The notes beneath the pieces were generated by a model that was given only the letters and a program-made list of their open reading frames with translations, ran no database searches and was not told where the DNA came from. A DNA stretch of 19,729 bases, taken from UBA4363 sp002393965. GTDB taxonomy: Bacteria > Bacteroidota > Bacteroidia > Bacteroidales > Paludibacteraceae. A program made the position numbers and the translations under genes. Each line of letters begins with the position of its first letter. Position 1 is the first letter of the stretch. Below, piece by piece: positions 1-6,961 of the stretch. The DNA lies in contig CAMNLA010000031.1 of the NCBI GenBank assembly GCA_946542925.1, positions 1 through 19,729 on the forward strand, in the 5' to 3' direction.

Positions 1-91
1 CATTTTGCTTCGCAAGGAATCGGGCGGCGCCTTGGCAGAGATTATGCATGCATAACTCTGCGCTCGGCTTGCTCCGACATCCCTGCCTGTG
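1..91 (+). repeat. Repeat module A, left copy
   Basis: The module starts at a TTGCTTCGCAA hairpin (5-15), continues through GGCGGCGCC, and reaches a core hairpin at 36-60 with arms CAGAG/CTCTG around inner arms TTATGC/GCATAA and a 2-base loop. It ends with CGCTCGGCTTGCTCCGAC and CCCTGCCTGT. It is nearly identical, in direct orientation, to 19639-19729; I count only two or three differences. It may extend left of the window. Confidence 0.85.
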
Positions 92-119
92 TTCTGTCAC
101 CCCTACGGGGTTCTTCGTT

Positions 120-201
120 TGTCTTGTTTTACAAGACATTTTGGGCTTCGCCTTGGCAGAGTTCGAGTAAACTCGACTCTGTTCTCGGCTCGCTCCAAAA
201 T
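120..201 (+). repeat. Repeat module B hairpin, copy 1
   Basis: A TGTCTTGT/ACAAGACA hairpin (120-138) is followed by a larger hairpin. The outer stem is ATTTTGG (138-144) with CCAAAAT (195-201), and the core at 157-181 has CAGAG/CTCTG arms enclosing TCGAGT-AA-ACTCGA. The core has the same geometry as module A (5-bp arm, one unpaired base, 6-bp stem, 2-base loop) with a completely different 6-bp stem. Confidence 0.75.
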
Positions 202-318
202 TGGGCGATGGGGTGGTGACGCTCCTACGGAGTTCAGAGCGGAATAGGCGTTTATAGCAGGGGTTCCGCTACGCTCCACCCCTGCCTGTATTATAACGTC
301 CCTACGGGACTCTTCGTT

Positions 319-396
319 TGTCTTGTTTCACAAGACATTTTGGGCTTCGCCTCGGCAGAGTTCGAGTAAACTCGACTCTGTTCTCGGCTCGCTCCA
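319..396 (+). repeat. Repeat module B hairpin, copy 2
   Basis: This copy repeats 120-196 almost exactly, with the same TCGAGT-AA-ACTCGA core at 356-380. The small hairpin has loop TTC instead of TTT. The right end is cut short: CTCC runs directly into the next TTGTCTTG hairpin, so the outer CCAAAAT arm is missing. Confidence 0.75.
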
Positions 397-397
397 T

Positions 398-476
398 TGT
401 CTTGCTTTACAAGACATTTTGGGCTTCGCCTCGGGATAACAAATAAATTTGTTCTCCTCTCGGCTCGCTCCAAAAT
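398..476 (+). repeat. Repeat module C hairpin
   Basis: The frame is the same as module B: TGTCTTG/CAAGACA at 398-416, outer stem ATTTTGG (416-422) with CCAAAAT (470-476). The core is different: AACAAAT-AA-ATTTGTT at 438-453, a perfect 7-bp stem with a 2-base loop. The CAGAG/CTCTG arms are replaced by GGGAT/CTCC, which pair poorly. This is the third core type in one array. Confidence 0.75.
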
Positions 477-480
477 TGGA

Positions 481-655
481 CTATGGGGTGGTTTTGGTTG
501 TGTTATTCTTCTGTTCTACTTTATAGGATATTCTGGGTGTTGTTTTTGTTTCTTTTGAGTTGGTAAAAACGTGTGTCAGTGAAATAAAAGGAGTATTTTT
601 GTTCCCTGATTCGGTTTGATTATTCATTTAATATACGCAGGAAGAGCAATTACAG
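481..655 (+). promoter_or_regulatory. miaB leader with possible promoter
   Basis: The 175 bases between the repeat cluster and miaB hold no convincing ORF. TATTTTTG at 594-601 fits the Bacteroidota -7 consensus TAnnTTTG. A TTG that could serve as the -33 element is not at the usual 19-21 base distance; the nearest lie further upstream (555-557 and 560-562), so the call rests on the -7 box. Transcription from it would give a leader of roughly 45-50 bases. A purine-rich AGGAAGAG lies about 8-16 bases upstream of the miaB ATG. Confidence 0.45.
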
Positions 656-1978
656 ATGAGCAAGAAGGTATATATCAAGACGTATGGCTGTCAGATGAAC
701 GAGGCGGACAGTGAGGTTGTCGCCTCCATATTGGGCATGGAGGGTTATGAGCCGTGTTCGAGTGAGGAGGAAGCGGAGTTGGTGATTCTGAACACGTGTT
801 CGGTGCGTGACAATGCGGAGCAGAAGGTATTGGGACATATCCGGGAGTTGCAGGCCAAAGGGAAGGGAAAGGTTCGTCATATCGGTGTTATCGGCTGCAT
901 GGCTGAGCGCATGAAAGAGGAGTTGATAGAGAAGCATCATGTCGATTTCGTTGTCGGTCCGGATGCGTATCTGGATTTGCCCAACATGGTGGGTGCGGTA
1001 GAGAAGGGAGAGAAAGCCATCAATGTCACGTTGTCGAAAACGGAAACGTACAAGGATGTCGTCCCAGCGCGTCTGGGCAATCCCATGAGCGGGTATATCT
1101 CCATTATGCGCGGATGCAACAACTTCTGCAGTTATTGCATTGTTCCCTATACGAGAGGAAGAGAGCGTAGTCGTGACGTGCGGAGTATCCTGCGTGAGTT
1201 GGACGATCTCCGTGAGCGTGGTTATCGTGAGGTCATCCTATTGGGTCAGAATGTCAATTCGTATCATTATGAAACGGAGGAAGGTACGGTGGACTTCCCT
1301 GACCTTCTGGAACGTGTTGCCGAGGCGGCGCCTGACTTATGGATCCGATTTACGACCTCGCATCCGAAAGACATGAGTGACCGTACGCTGGAAGTGATCG
1401 CCGCGCATGCCAACCTATGTAAGAGCATCCATCTGCCGGTGCAGTCCGGCAGTGACCGGATACTGAAACTGATGAACCGCAAATATACCCGTCAGTGGTA
1501 TCTGGATCGGATTGCCTCTATCCGTCGCATCCTGCCTGAGTGTACGATCAGTACGGATGTCTTCTGTGGATTCCATGGGGAGAGCGAGGAGGATCATCAG
1601 CAGACGTTGCGTCTGATGGAGGAGGTCGGTTTTGACATGGCGTTCATGTTCAAGTACAGCGAGCGTCCGGGCACGTATGCGTCGGAGCATCTGCCAGACG
1701 ATGTTCCGGAAGAGGTCAAGGTAAGGAGACTGAATGAGATCATCGCCTTGCAGGGTCGTCTCTCAGCGGAGTCGAACAAGCGAGATATCGGCAAGACGTT
1801 TGACGTATTGATCGAGGGTTATTCGAAACGGAGTCGGGAAGACTTCTTCGGAAGGAGTTCGCAGAACAAGGCTATCGTATTCCCCAAAGAGGGTCTGAAG
1901 ATCGGCCAGAAGGTAAAGGTAAGGGTAGAGGAGGTCACCTCTGCCACGCTGAAGGGACATGTGGTCGGTCAGTCCTAA
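656..1978 (+). CDS. miaB: tRNA-2-methylthio-N6-(dimethylallyl)adenosine synthase MiaB
   Basis: This radical SAM methylthiotransferase adds the 2-methylthio group to i6A37 of tRNAs that read codons starting with U. The 440-residue product has the family's three parts. The N-terminal UPF0004 domain carries cluster-binding Cys12 (TYGCQMNEADSE), Cys48 (NTCSVRDNAEQK) and Cys81 (GVIGC). The radical SAM core has CxxxCxxC at Cys154, Cys158 and Cys161 (RGCNNFCSYCIVPYTRGRE). The C-terminal stretch, about 375-440, fits a TRAM RNA-binding domain. Length matches full MiaB proteins. The ATG at 656 places the first Cys at the usual distance. The gene is monocistronic here, with repeats upstream and a bidirectional terminator downstream. 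MtaB and RimO are less likely because the TYGCQMN and SVRDNAEQ motifs are typical of MiaB. Confidence 0.96.
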   Translation: MSKKVYIKTYGCQMNEADSEVVASILGMEGYEPCSSEEEAELVILNTCSVRDNAEQKVLGHIRELQAKGKGKVRHIGVIGCMAERMKEELIEKHHVDFVVGPDAYLDLPNMVGAVEKGEKAINVTLSKTETYKDVVPARLGNPMSGYISIMRGCNNFCSYCIVPYTRGRERSRDVRSILRELDDLRERGYREVILLGQNVNSYHYETEEGTVDFPDLLERVAEAAPDLWIRFTTSHPKDMSDRTLEVIAAHANLCKSIHLPVQSGSDRILKLMNRKYTRQWYLDRIASIRRILPECTISTDVFCGFHGESEEDHQQTLRLMEEVGFDMAFMFKYSERPGTYASEHLPDDVPEEVKVRRLNEIIALQGRLSAESNKRDIGKTFDVLIEGYSKRSREDFFGRSSQNKAIVFPKEGLKIGQKVKVRVEEVTSATLKGHVVGQS

Positions 1979-1996
1979 CAGGGAAGTATTGAAAAC

Positions 1997-2031
1997 AAAA
2001 AACCTCTTGAAGAAATTCAAGAGGTTTTTTT
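1997..2031. terminator. Bidirectional terminator between miaB and rpsO
   Basis: A perfect 15-bp stem (arms 1997-2011 and 2016-2030) closes on a GAAA loop. The arm ends are T-rich on the right and A-rich on the left, so it works as a rho-independent terminator in both directions. It lies between the convergent miaB (+) and rpsO (-) genes and would end both transcripts. Confidence 0.93.
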
Positions 2032-2048
2032 GTTTTGTTGAAAGATTT

Positions 2049-2318
2049 TTACTTTCTCAATCCGAGTTTCTTAATCAACGCACGATAACGTTCGATATCG
2101 CGGTCTTTCAGATAGTCGAGCAAGCGGCGGCGTTTACCTACGAGGATGCCGAGCGCTCTTGAGGTCGTATGATCTTTGTGATTTGACTTGAGATGCTCAG
2201 TCAAATGGCTGATACGGTAGGAGAACAATGCTACCTGGGATTCAACCGACCCGGTATCAGTGTTGGACTTTCCGTACTCGCCGAAGATCTCCTTCTTTTT
2301 AGCTGCGTCTAAGTACAT
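2049..2318 (-). CDS. rpsO: 30S ribosomal protein S15
   Basis: S15 binds 16S rRNA directly in the central domain and helps organise the platform of the small subunit. The product is 89 residues, the usual S15 length, and contains the conserved signatures DTGSVESQVALFSYRI, HLKSNHKDHTTSRALG and KRRRLLDYLK, with a basic C-terminal end. The gene is downstream of and codirectional with the glycan operon, about 100 bases from the end of the ptmE-like gene, and has its own -7 promoter box in that gap. It ends just before the terminator shared with miaB. Nothing in the coding sequence is unusual. Confidence 0.98.
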   Translation of the reverse strand: MYLDAAKKKEIFGEYGKSNTDTGSVESQVALFSYRISHLTEHLKSNHKDHTTSRALGILVGKRRRLLDYLKDRDIERYRALIKKLGLRK

Positions 2319-2359
2319 AGCGTTAAGTGATTAGATGATATAATTTGAAAAATCGGGTG

Positions 2360-2391
2360 CAAAGATAACAAAAAAACTGAAATGAAACGTG
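2360..2391 (-). promoter_or_regulatory. rpsO promoter
   Basis: On the minus strand TATCTTTG (2367 down to 2360) matches the Bacteroidota -7 consensus TAnnTTTG. It lies about 42 bases upstream of the rpsO ATG and is preceded by a T-rich stretch. No clean TTG -33 box sits at the expected spacing. This gives rpsO its own start independent of the upstream operon. Confidence 0.65.
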
Positions 2392-2416
2392 CGAAGAGAG
2401 AAAAAGGAGAATAAAA

Positions 2417-3457
2417 TCAGAGGTGTCGTGCCAGATCCTGTGCTTTCTCGAACTCTTGTTTGTTGCCGATATCGATCCAGTAGCCGGAGAGCGGGAATCG
2501 TATAACTTTCCGTTTTGCCCGGATGAGTGCCTCGATGAGATCGGTGGCGTTGAAGAACGTATCCTTCGGGATGAAGGAGTCGATGATTTCCCGTTTGATG
2601 AGATAGATGCCGGCGTTTGCGTAATAGGTATAGGTCGGTTTTTCCATGATGCCGAGAATTTCCCTTTTGTTCTCGATCTGGAAGATGCCGTAGGGAACGT
2701 TGATGCTATAGGGCACGGCGGCAACGGAGAGGTCGGCGTCGAACTCCCGGAAATGGAGATAGAAATCCTCGAGGTTGATATTGGTAAAGAGGTCGCTGTT
2801 CATTACGAGCACGGTATCGTGATGGAACTCCTTGACGAAGAGCACGCTGCCAATGGTCCCTAAATAGTTCGGTTCGCGAACGGTACGTACCGTTATGCCG
2901 TTGCGCGGTTGTTCATAGTGCTGTTCAATCTGTTCCTTCAGGTAGTTGACGGTCACGGAGATATGGTCAATGCCGTAGGAGATGAGGTTATCGATATTGT
3001 AGTCGATGATACATTTGTCGCCGACCTTGAGCAGCGGTTTCGGTGTTTTCTCGGTGAGCGGTCTGAGTCGTTCCCCTTTTCCACCTGCCATGATGACGGC
3101 ATCGATGGGCAGTCGTGTCTTGAACCTCTCGAGGTCGAGTACGTCGCAGATATGGTGATTCTCATCCAGAACAGGCACCAGTTTCATTTTTTTATCCCTC
3201 TGTTGCTGGATGTGTCTGACATCGTCGTTCACGCCCTGCAGCAGGAAGTTGAACTCCCGGTGCATGACCTTCTCGAGGTGATCATCGAGCGAAGCCCCTT
3301 TGATGAGCGCGCGTCGGACGTCTCCATCGGTCAGTGTTCCGACCATACGTTCCTCGTTGTCAACGACAAAGAGGACCAGCGGTTCTGGTGCGAGGTCGTT
3401 GATTTGTTTCAGTGCCTGAAGCAGTGAATTGTCTTGTGAAATCAGGTGGTTCTTCAT
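2417..3457 (-). CDS. ptmE: CBS-domain sugar-1-phosphate nucleotidyltransferase (PtmE-like)
   Basis: The likely role is activation of a hexosamine 1-phosphate to its NDP-sugar. In Campylobacter PtmE makes GDP-GlcN for the legionaminic acid route. The 346-residue product has an N-terminal CBS pair (about 1-115; note GTLTDGDVRRALIKG) followed by a nucleotidyltransferase domain from about 118. That domain has the signature GGKGERLRPLTEKTPKP at 125-141, the metal/substrate motif VMNSDLF, and NAGIYLIKREI near the sugar-binding region. The start ATG overlaps the stop of the preceding CMP-synthase gene (ATGA), so translation is probably coupled. It is the last gene of the nonulosonic acid module. The GDP specificity is inferred from family and context; a UDP- or CDP-sugar product cannot be excluded from sequence. 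Confidence 0.85.
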   Translation of the reverse strand: MKNHLISQDNSLLQALKQINDLAPEPLVLFVVDNEERMVGTLTDGDVRRALIKGASLDDHLEKVMHREFNFLLQGVNDDVRHIQQQRDKKMKLVPVLDENHHICDVLDLERFKTRLPIDAVIMAGGKGERLRPLTEKTPKPLLKVGDKCIIDYNIDNLISYGIDHISVTVNYLKEQIEQHYEQPRNGITVRTVREPNYLGTIGSVLFVKEFHHDTVLVMNSDLFTNINLEDFYLHFREFDADLSVAAVPYSINVPYGIFQIENKREILGIMEKPTYTYYANAGIYLIKREIIDSFIPKDTFFNATDLIEALIRAKRKVIRFPLSGYWIDIGNKQEFEKAQDLARHL

Positions 3458-4143
3458 ACTAATCCTTCGTTTAACAGGAATTCAGCGAAAAGCCAGTCGA
3501 TCGGAGTGTCGAGATCGACGGAATGGAGTTTGTCCATCACGTATTTCCGTTTTTTGGGGAATGCAGCCAGCGTCATTTTCCTGAGGCTCTGTGTATTGAT
3601 AATATAGATTGCGCCATTGTATTCGTAGGCTTTCGGTACATCCTGGCGTCGGGTAAACGTTCCAGAATCCTTGGAGATGTGCAGAAACCCCTCGTTGTCC
3701 TCCTCGAAGCAATTATAGTAGGGGTTGCAGGATGCCTCGCAGACCGAAACGACCATATCGATATCGGGTGAATAGAGTTGCATTGCCTCCCTTACGTGTT
3801 CGGCGGTGCGGAACGGAGATGTATTCTGTAGCAGAACGACCGTATCGTAGGCCTTCCCTTTTGACTCGTAGAAATCCAAGGCATGGAGCAGCACCTCGTA
3901 GGTCCCAGCGGTATCGGAAGCCAACTCGGTCGGCCGAACGAAGGGAACGTGGAGTCGGTAGTCCTCGACGCATTGTATAATGGAGGGGTCGTCGGTAGAT
4001 ACGCAGATATTCTCGTCCGCGGTCAGTTCCCGAGCCACGTCGATAGTATAATAAATCAGGGGTTTGCCGTTCAGCGGTTTCCTGTTCTTGTGCGGAATGC
4101 CCTTGCTGCCGCCTCTGGCGGGTATGATAAAGAGGGAATTCAT
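3454..4143 (-). CDS. legF: CMP-nonulosonic acid synthetase (CMP-legionaminate synthase-like)
   Basis: The enzyme couples CTP with a nonulosonic acid to give the CMP-sugar donor in the cytoplasm. The 229 residues form a single NeuA/LegF-type cytidylyltransferase domain. The N-terminal CTP-binding signature is IPARGGSKGIPHKN (7-20), with LLQNTSPFRTAEH in the middle and VDLDTPIDWLFAE near the C-terminus. There is no extra phosphatase or esterase domain, and the length is typical of the short class. It overlaps its neighbours by 4 bases on both sides (ATGA), which fits a tightly coupled unit. The choice of legionaminic acid over Neu5Ac or pseudaminic acid rests on the neighbouring genes and not on this protein. 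Confidence 0.88.
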   Translation of the reverse strand: MNSLFIIPARGGSKGIPHKNRKPLNGKPLIYYTIDVARELTADENICVSTDDPSIIQCVEDYRLHVPFVRPTELASDTAGTYEVLLHALDFYESKGKAYDTVVLLQNTSPFRTAEHVREAMQLYSPDIDMVVSVCEASCNPYYNCFEEDNEGFLHISKDSGTFTRRQDVPKAYEYNGAIYIINTQSLRKMTLAAFPKKRKYVMDKLHSVDLDTPIDWLFAEFLLNEGLV

Positions 4144-5309
4144 AATGGGATATCGTAGAAATGTTTCTGTCGGAGTTGATTTAGCGGGAAGTCGCGCAAG
4201 ACGCGGAGGATAGCCAGAGCTGTTCCTTCCTTCTCATAGGGGTTGTGAACCTGTCTTGCCTGTTGTCGGAATTGAGGAGAGAGGATGGTATCCAACCCCT
4301 TCAGGATTGAGTCCTTATCGGTGAGGCAGTGGCAGACACTCTCGCAGGCGATGCGTCCCTTCTGCCGGTCGCCGATATTGAGAGTAGGAATGCCGAACGA
4401 AGGCGTCTCGAGCAGTCCGCTCGAGCTGTTTCCGATAACTGCTCCCACGTGTCGCATAGCGGCAAAATAGCGTTTCTGTCCGAGTGACTTAAACGCTCTG
4501 GTCCGGTCCGGGTTATTCCGGACAAAAGACAGGATATTCTCTGTTATCTCGCGGTTGCCGGCATCTGAATTGGGGAGGGTAAAGATAATCTTGAGCTCCT
4601 TGCGTTGGTCAAGAGCAAGGAGGAAGTTCCGGATGTCGTCCTCGGGTGACGAGGAGCCCCAGGTGACGGGGTGATACGTAGCCAGGAGTGTCTGTCGGTC
4701 CAGCGGTAGTTGGACGAACTGTTCGACCTCTTCCTTTTTCGGCAGAGACAGTTTCCGAATATTCTCCACCCCGAGTGCACCGACGCAGAAGACGTGATCC
4801 GGTTGTTCTCCCATTTGAATGATGCGCTTGCGATACGCCTCGGTGGCGGGGAAGTGGAGGTGGCTCATCTTCGTGACGGCATGTCGTATGGCATCGTCGT
4901 ATGCTCCCTCGGTCACTTCCCCTCCGTGGATGTGGGCGATGGGGATATGTAGAATGAGTGCCGCCGTTGCTGCCGCCAGTATCTCGTAACGGTCGCCGAG
5001 AACGAGCAGGAGGTCGGGTCGGAGTTCATCGAGCGCCTGTGCGAAACCATCCAATGCGCGTGAGACAGAATGGATTGTCTCGGAGGCACTGTCCTCTGCC
5101 GAGTCGTCGATGATGGGCACTTTGCTGTCTATCGTGAAGCCATCCGCCTCTATTTCCTTGTACGTATTGCCGTAGCGGGGGGAGAGGTGCATATTGGTTA
5201 CGATGAGTTGGAGGCGCAAGAGAGGTTCCTCCTGAATGAGACGCATCAGTCGGCTCATCAGTCCGTATTCAGCCCTTGTACCGGTCACAACCGCTATTTT
5301 CCGTTCCAT
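4140..5309 (-). CDS. legG: NDP-sugar 2-epimerase, hydrolysing (LegG/NeuC family)
   Basis: The family inverts C2 of an NDP-2-acetamido sugar and releases NDP. In the legionaminic pathway it yields 2,4-diacetamido-2,4,6-trideoxy-mannose from the NDP-diacetylbacillosamine. The 389-residue protein has the epimerase-2 fold. The N-terminal VVTGTRAEYGLMSRLM contains the R-E pair of NeuC-type enzymes. HIHGGEVTEGAYDDAIRHA is the catalytic-region motif, and IGNSSSGLLETPSFGIPTLN is the nucleotide-binding part of the second domain. Start and stop overlap the adjacent genes by one base (TGATG with legI) and four bases (ATGA with legF). A true NeuC acting on UDP-GlcNAc is the alternative; the dehydratase and aminotransferase next door favour the legionaminic route. 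Confidence 0.87.
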   Translation of the reverse strand: MERKIAVVTGTRAEYGLMSRLMRLIQEEPLLRLQLIVTNMHLSPRYGNTYKEIEADGFTIDSKVPIIDDSAEDSASETIHSVSRALDGFAQALDELRPDLLLVLGDRYEILAAATAALILHIPIAHIHGGEVTEGAYDDAIRHAVTKMSHLHFPATEAYRKRIIQMGEQPDHVFCVGALGVENIRKLSLPKKEEVEQFVQLPLDRQTLLATYHPVTWGSSSPEDDIRNFLLALDQRKELKIIFTLPNSDAGNREITENILSFVRNNPDRTRAFKSLGQKRYFAAMRHVGAVIGNSSSGLLETPSFGIPTLNIGDRQKGRIACESVCHCLTDKDSILKGLDTILSPQFRQQARQVHNPYEKEGTALAILRVLRDFPLNQLRQKHFYDIPL

Positions 5310-6325
5310 CAGAGTTCTATTAAATCGTCTTCATTGAAATCGTGTTTAGCCTTCTGTCCGATCACCTCGTTCCATCGCATGGGTGAGATGCCAGACCCGG
5401 GTCTCTTGACGGTGAGGTTCTGTTCGGAGAGGAGTTCGCCGGCTTTGATCCTCGTTGCCGCTACGATACTCTTGCGAGCGACCGCCATATTCTTGCGTTC
5501 GGAAGGAGAGATAGTCTTGTGTCCGTCGCCGAGGGCACTCTCGACATTTCGTATGGCGTTCACCATCGCCTTCAGTTCGTCTGGTTCAAGGCTTGCCTTG
5601 TGGTCGGGTCCCTCCATATTGCGGTCCAGCGTGAAATGCTTCTCAATGACGGAAGCGCCCATAGCGACGGCGGCGATGGGCACTTCGATGCCTCTGGTAT
5701 GGTCGGAGTAGCCGACGGAGACATCGAAGCGGTTCCGGATCTCGATCATGGCCCGCAGGTTCACATCCTCATAAGGAGTGGGGTAGTCCGTATTGCAGTG
5801 AAGCAGTGTGATCTGTTCCTTATGGAGACCGTTGCCGAGCAGGACCTCCAGAGCGGCTTCGATATCATTCATTTCGCACATGCCAGTGGAGAGTATTACC
5901 TCCTCGCCGAACGAAGCCACCTTCCGAAGGTAGGGATAGTTGGTCACCTCGCCGGACGGGACCTTCCAGAGTCCGAGATGCAGGTCATGCAGGAACTCGA
6001 TGCTTTCCAAGTCGAAAGCCGTGGAGAAGAAACGGATGTTTCTCTGGCGGCAGTGTTGAATAATCTCCAGATGGTCGGAAGGTGAGAGTTCCAGTTTTCT
6101 CAGCATGGAGAGTTGGCTGTCGTCCTGTTGAGCCGCTCCGATGTTTCTCTTCTGATAGTCAGCCTGTCGGGCGTTTCTGGAGACGAGTTTCTCGGACCGG
6201 AATGTCTGGAACTTGATGATGTCCGCCCCTGCGTCGGCTGCCATATCCACCAATTGTTTTGCTAAATGGAGCGAACCATTGTGGTTGACTCCTGCCTCTG
6301 CTATGATCAGCGTATGATGTGTCAT
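5309..6325 (-). CDS. legI: N-acylneuraminate/legionaminate synthase
   Basis: The enzyme condenses phosphoenolpyruvate with a 6-deoxy-mannosamine-type sugar to give the nine-carbon acid. The 338-residue product has the NeuB TIM barrel (about 1-275) with IAEAGVNHNGS near the N-terminus, WKVPSGEVTNYPYL, LLHCNTDYPTPYEDVNL, VGYSDHTRGIE and IEKHFTLDRNMEGPDHKASL. A C-terminal SAF (antifreeze-like) domain of about 60 residues starts near RKSIVAATRIKAGE; it usually caps the active site of the partner subunit. Length and domain order are normal. The ATG overlaps the stop of the preceding acetyltransferase gene. Context, with an N-acetyltransferase and dehydratase instead of sialic acid genes alone, favours legionaminic acid over Neu5Ac. 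Confidence 0.92.
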   Translation of the reverse strand: MTHHTLIIAEAGVNHNGSLHLAKQLVDMAADAGADIIKFQTFRSEKLVSRNARQADYQKRNIGAAQQDDSQLSMLRKLELSPSDHLEIIQHCRQRNIRFFSTAFDLESIEFLHDLHLGLWKVPSGEVTNYPYLRKVASFGEEVILSTGMCEMNDIEAALEVLLGNGLHKEQITLLHCNTDYPTPYEDVNLRAMIEIRNRFDVSVGYSDHTRGIEVPIAAVAMGASVIEKHFTLDRNMEGPDHKASLEPDELKAMVNAIRNVESALGDGHKTISPSERKNMAVARKSIVAATRIKAGELLSEQNLTVKRPGSGISPMRWNEVIGQKAKHDFNEDDLIEL

Positions 6326-6957
6326 GAGCGTCGTATTTTCAGGATAGCAGGATTGCCGGAATAGATACCTGGTTTGAGCAGTGATTTCCGTACGAGCGAT
6401 CCAGCTCCCACGATGATATTATCAGCGACGGAGATACCGTTAGCCAGAACGGATCCGCTTCCGATGAAGACCTTGTTCCCCACATGGCAGTCTCCGTTGA
6501 CCATGACACCGGTAGAGATATGGCATTGGTCGCCGACGGAAGCGTCGTGTTCGATATTGCAGAACGTATTGAGAATGACGTTGTTACCGATTACGGCACC
6601 TGCATTGACGAAAGCGCGGTGCATGATGACGGTTCCTTCGCCGATGGAAGCGTGGTCGGACACGTAGGCAGAGGAAGCGATGACGGTTGCCAGCCGTGCG
6701 CCACAATCCTTGATCCTGTCATAGAGTCGGACACGCAGGTCAGCCTCCTTGATGAACCCTACGGTGATGATGAACTCTGCCTTGTGAGTATAGGAAGCGA
6801 TATCATCGTCGTTTCCGATGACGGGAATATTCAAAACGGAATCGCCGATGCGTTCCGGTCGGTCGAGGATGCCGAGAATCTGGCGCTGGTTTCCTATCGC
6901 CTCAATGACAGACTTACAATGTCCGCCGCCGCCAACAAGAATCAAAGGTTTACACAT
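6322..6957 (-). CDS. legH: NeuD/PglD-family sugar N-acetyltransferase (LegH-like)
   Basis: The expected role is acetylation of the 4-amino group of the NDP-amino-trideoxy sugar made by the LegC-type aminotransferase, using acetyl-CoA. The 211-residue product has an N-terminal substrate-binding Rossmann-like part with VGGGGH (8-13). From about residue 90 a left-handed beta-helix of hexapeptide repeats follows (IGEGTV, IGNNVI, VGDQCHI, VGNKVFIGSG). His137 in CNIEHDASVGD is at the place of the catalytic base of PglD-type enzymes. It lies 4 bases after the legC-like gene and overlaps legI by ATGA. NeuD proteins of sialic acid clusters are the closest alternative and belong to the same family. Confidence 0.85.
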   Translation of the reverse strand: MCKPLILVGGGGHCKSVIEAIGNQRQILGILDRPERIGDSVLNIPVIGNDDDIASYTHKAEFIITVGFIKEADLRVRLYDRIKDCGARLATVIASSAYVSDHASIGEGTVIMHRAFVNAGAVIGNNVILNTFCNIEHDASVGDQCHISTGVMVNGDCHVGNKVFIGSGSVLANGISVADNIIVGAGSLVRKSLLKPGIYSGNPAILKIRRS

Positions 6958-6961
6958 ATAA

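Larger units (their letters stand above)
1..480. repeat. Cluster of modular palindromic repeats
   Basis: This gene-free block is built from short hairpin modules joined head to tail. Three-base-loop hairpins occur as TTGC-TTC-GCAA (5-15), CCCC-TAC-GGGG (100-110), CTCC-TAC-GGAG (222-232), GTCCC-TAC-GGGAC (298-310) and TGTCTTGT-TTT-ACAAGACA (120-138), the last again with loop TTC at 319-337 and slightly altered at 398-416. A 7-bp stem CAGGGGT/ACCCCTG spans 258-284. Larger hairpins carry a palindromic core at 36-60, 157-181, 356-380 and about 433-456, each inside a recurring frame of GGGCTTCGCC and CTCGGCTCGCTCC. Stems differ between copies but stay self-complementary. I see no coding potential and no transposase. 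The block resembles a dispersed non-coding repeat family; its function is unknown. Confidence 0.85.

Noticed and set aside
291..473. A 60-residue minus-strand ORF in the repeat cluster
   Set aside because: It lies wholly within the palindromic repeat modules, and its peptide is a translation of the repeat units, with no sign of an independent gene.
1..480. CRISPR array
   Set aside because: Repeats are of several types, unequally spaced, with no unique spacers of constant length and no cas genes in the window.
1..480. Insertion sequence ends or an attachment site
   Set aside because: No transposase or integrase gene lies nearby and no target-site duplication is visible. The modules look like non-autonomous intergenic repeats.
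2909..3427. A 172-residue plus-strand ORF
   Set aside because: It is antisense to the PtmE-like gene and shows only reversed-codon composition.
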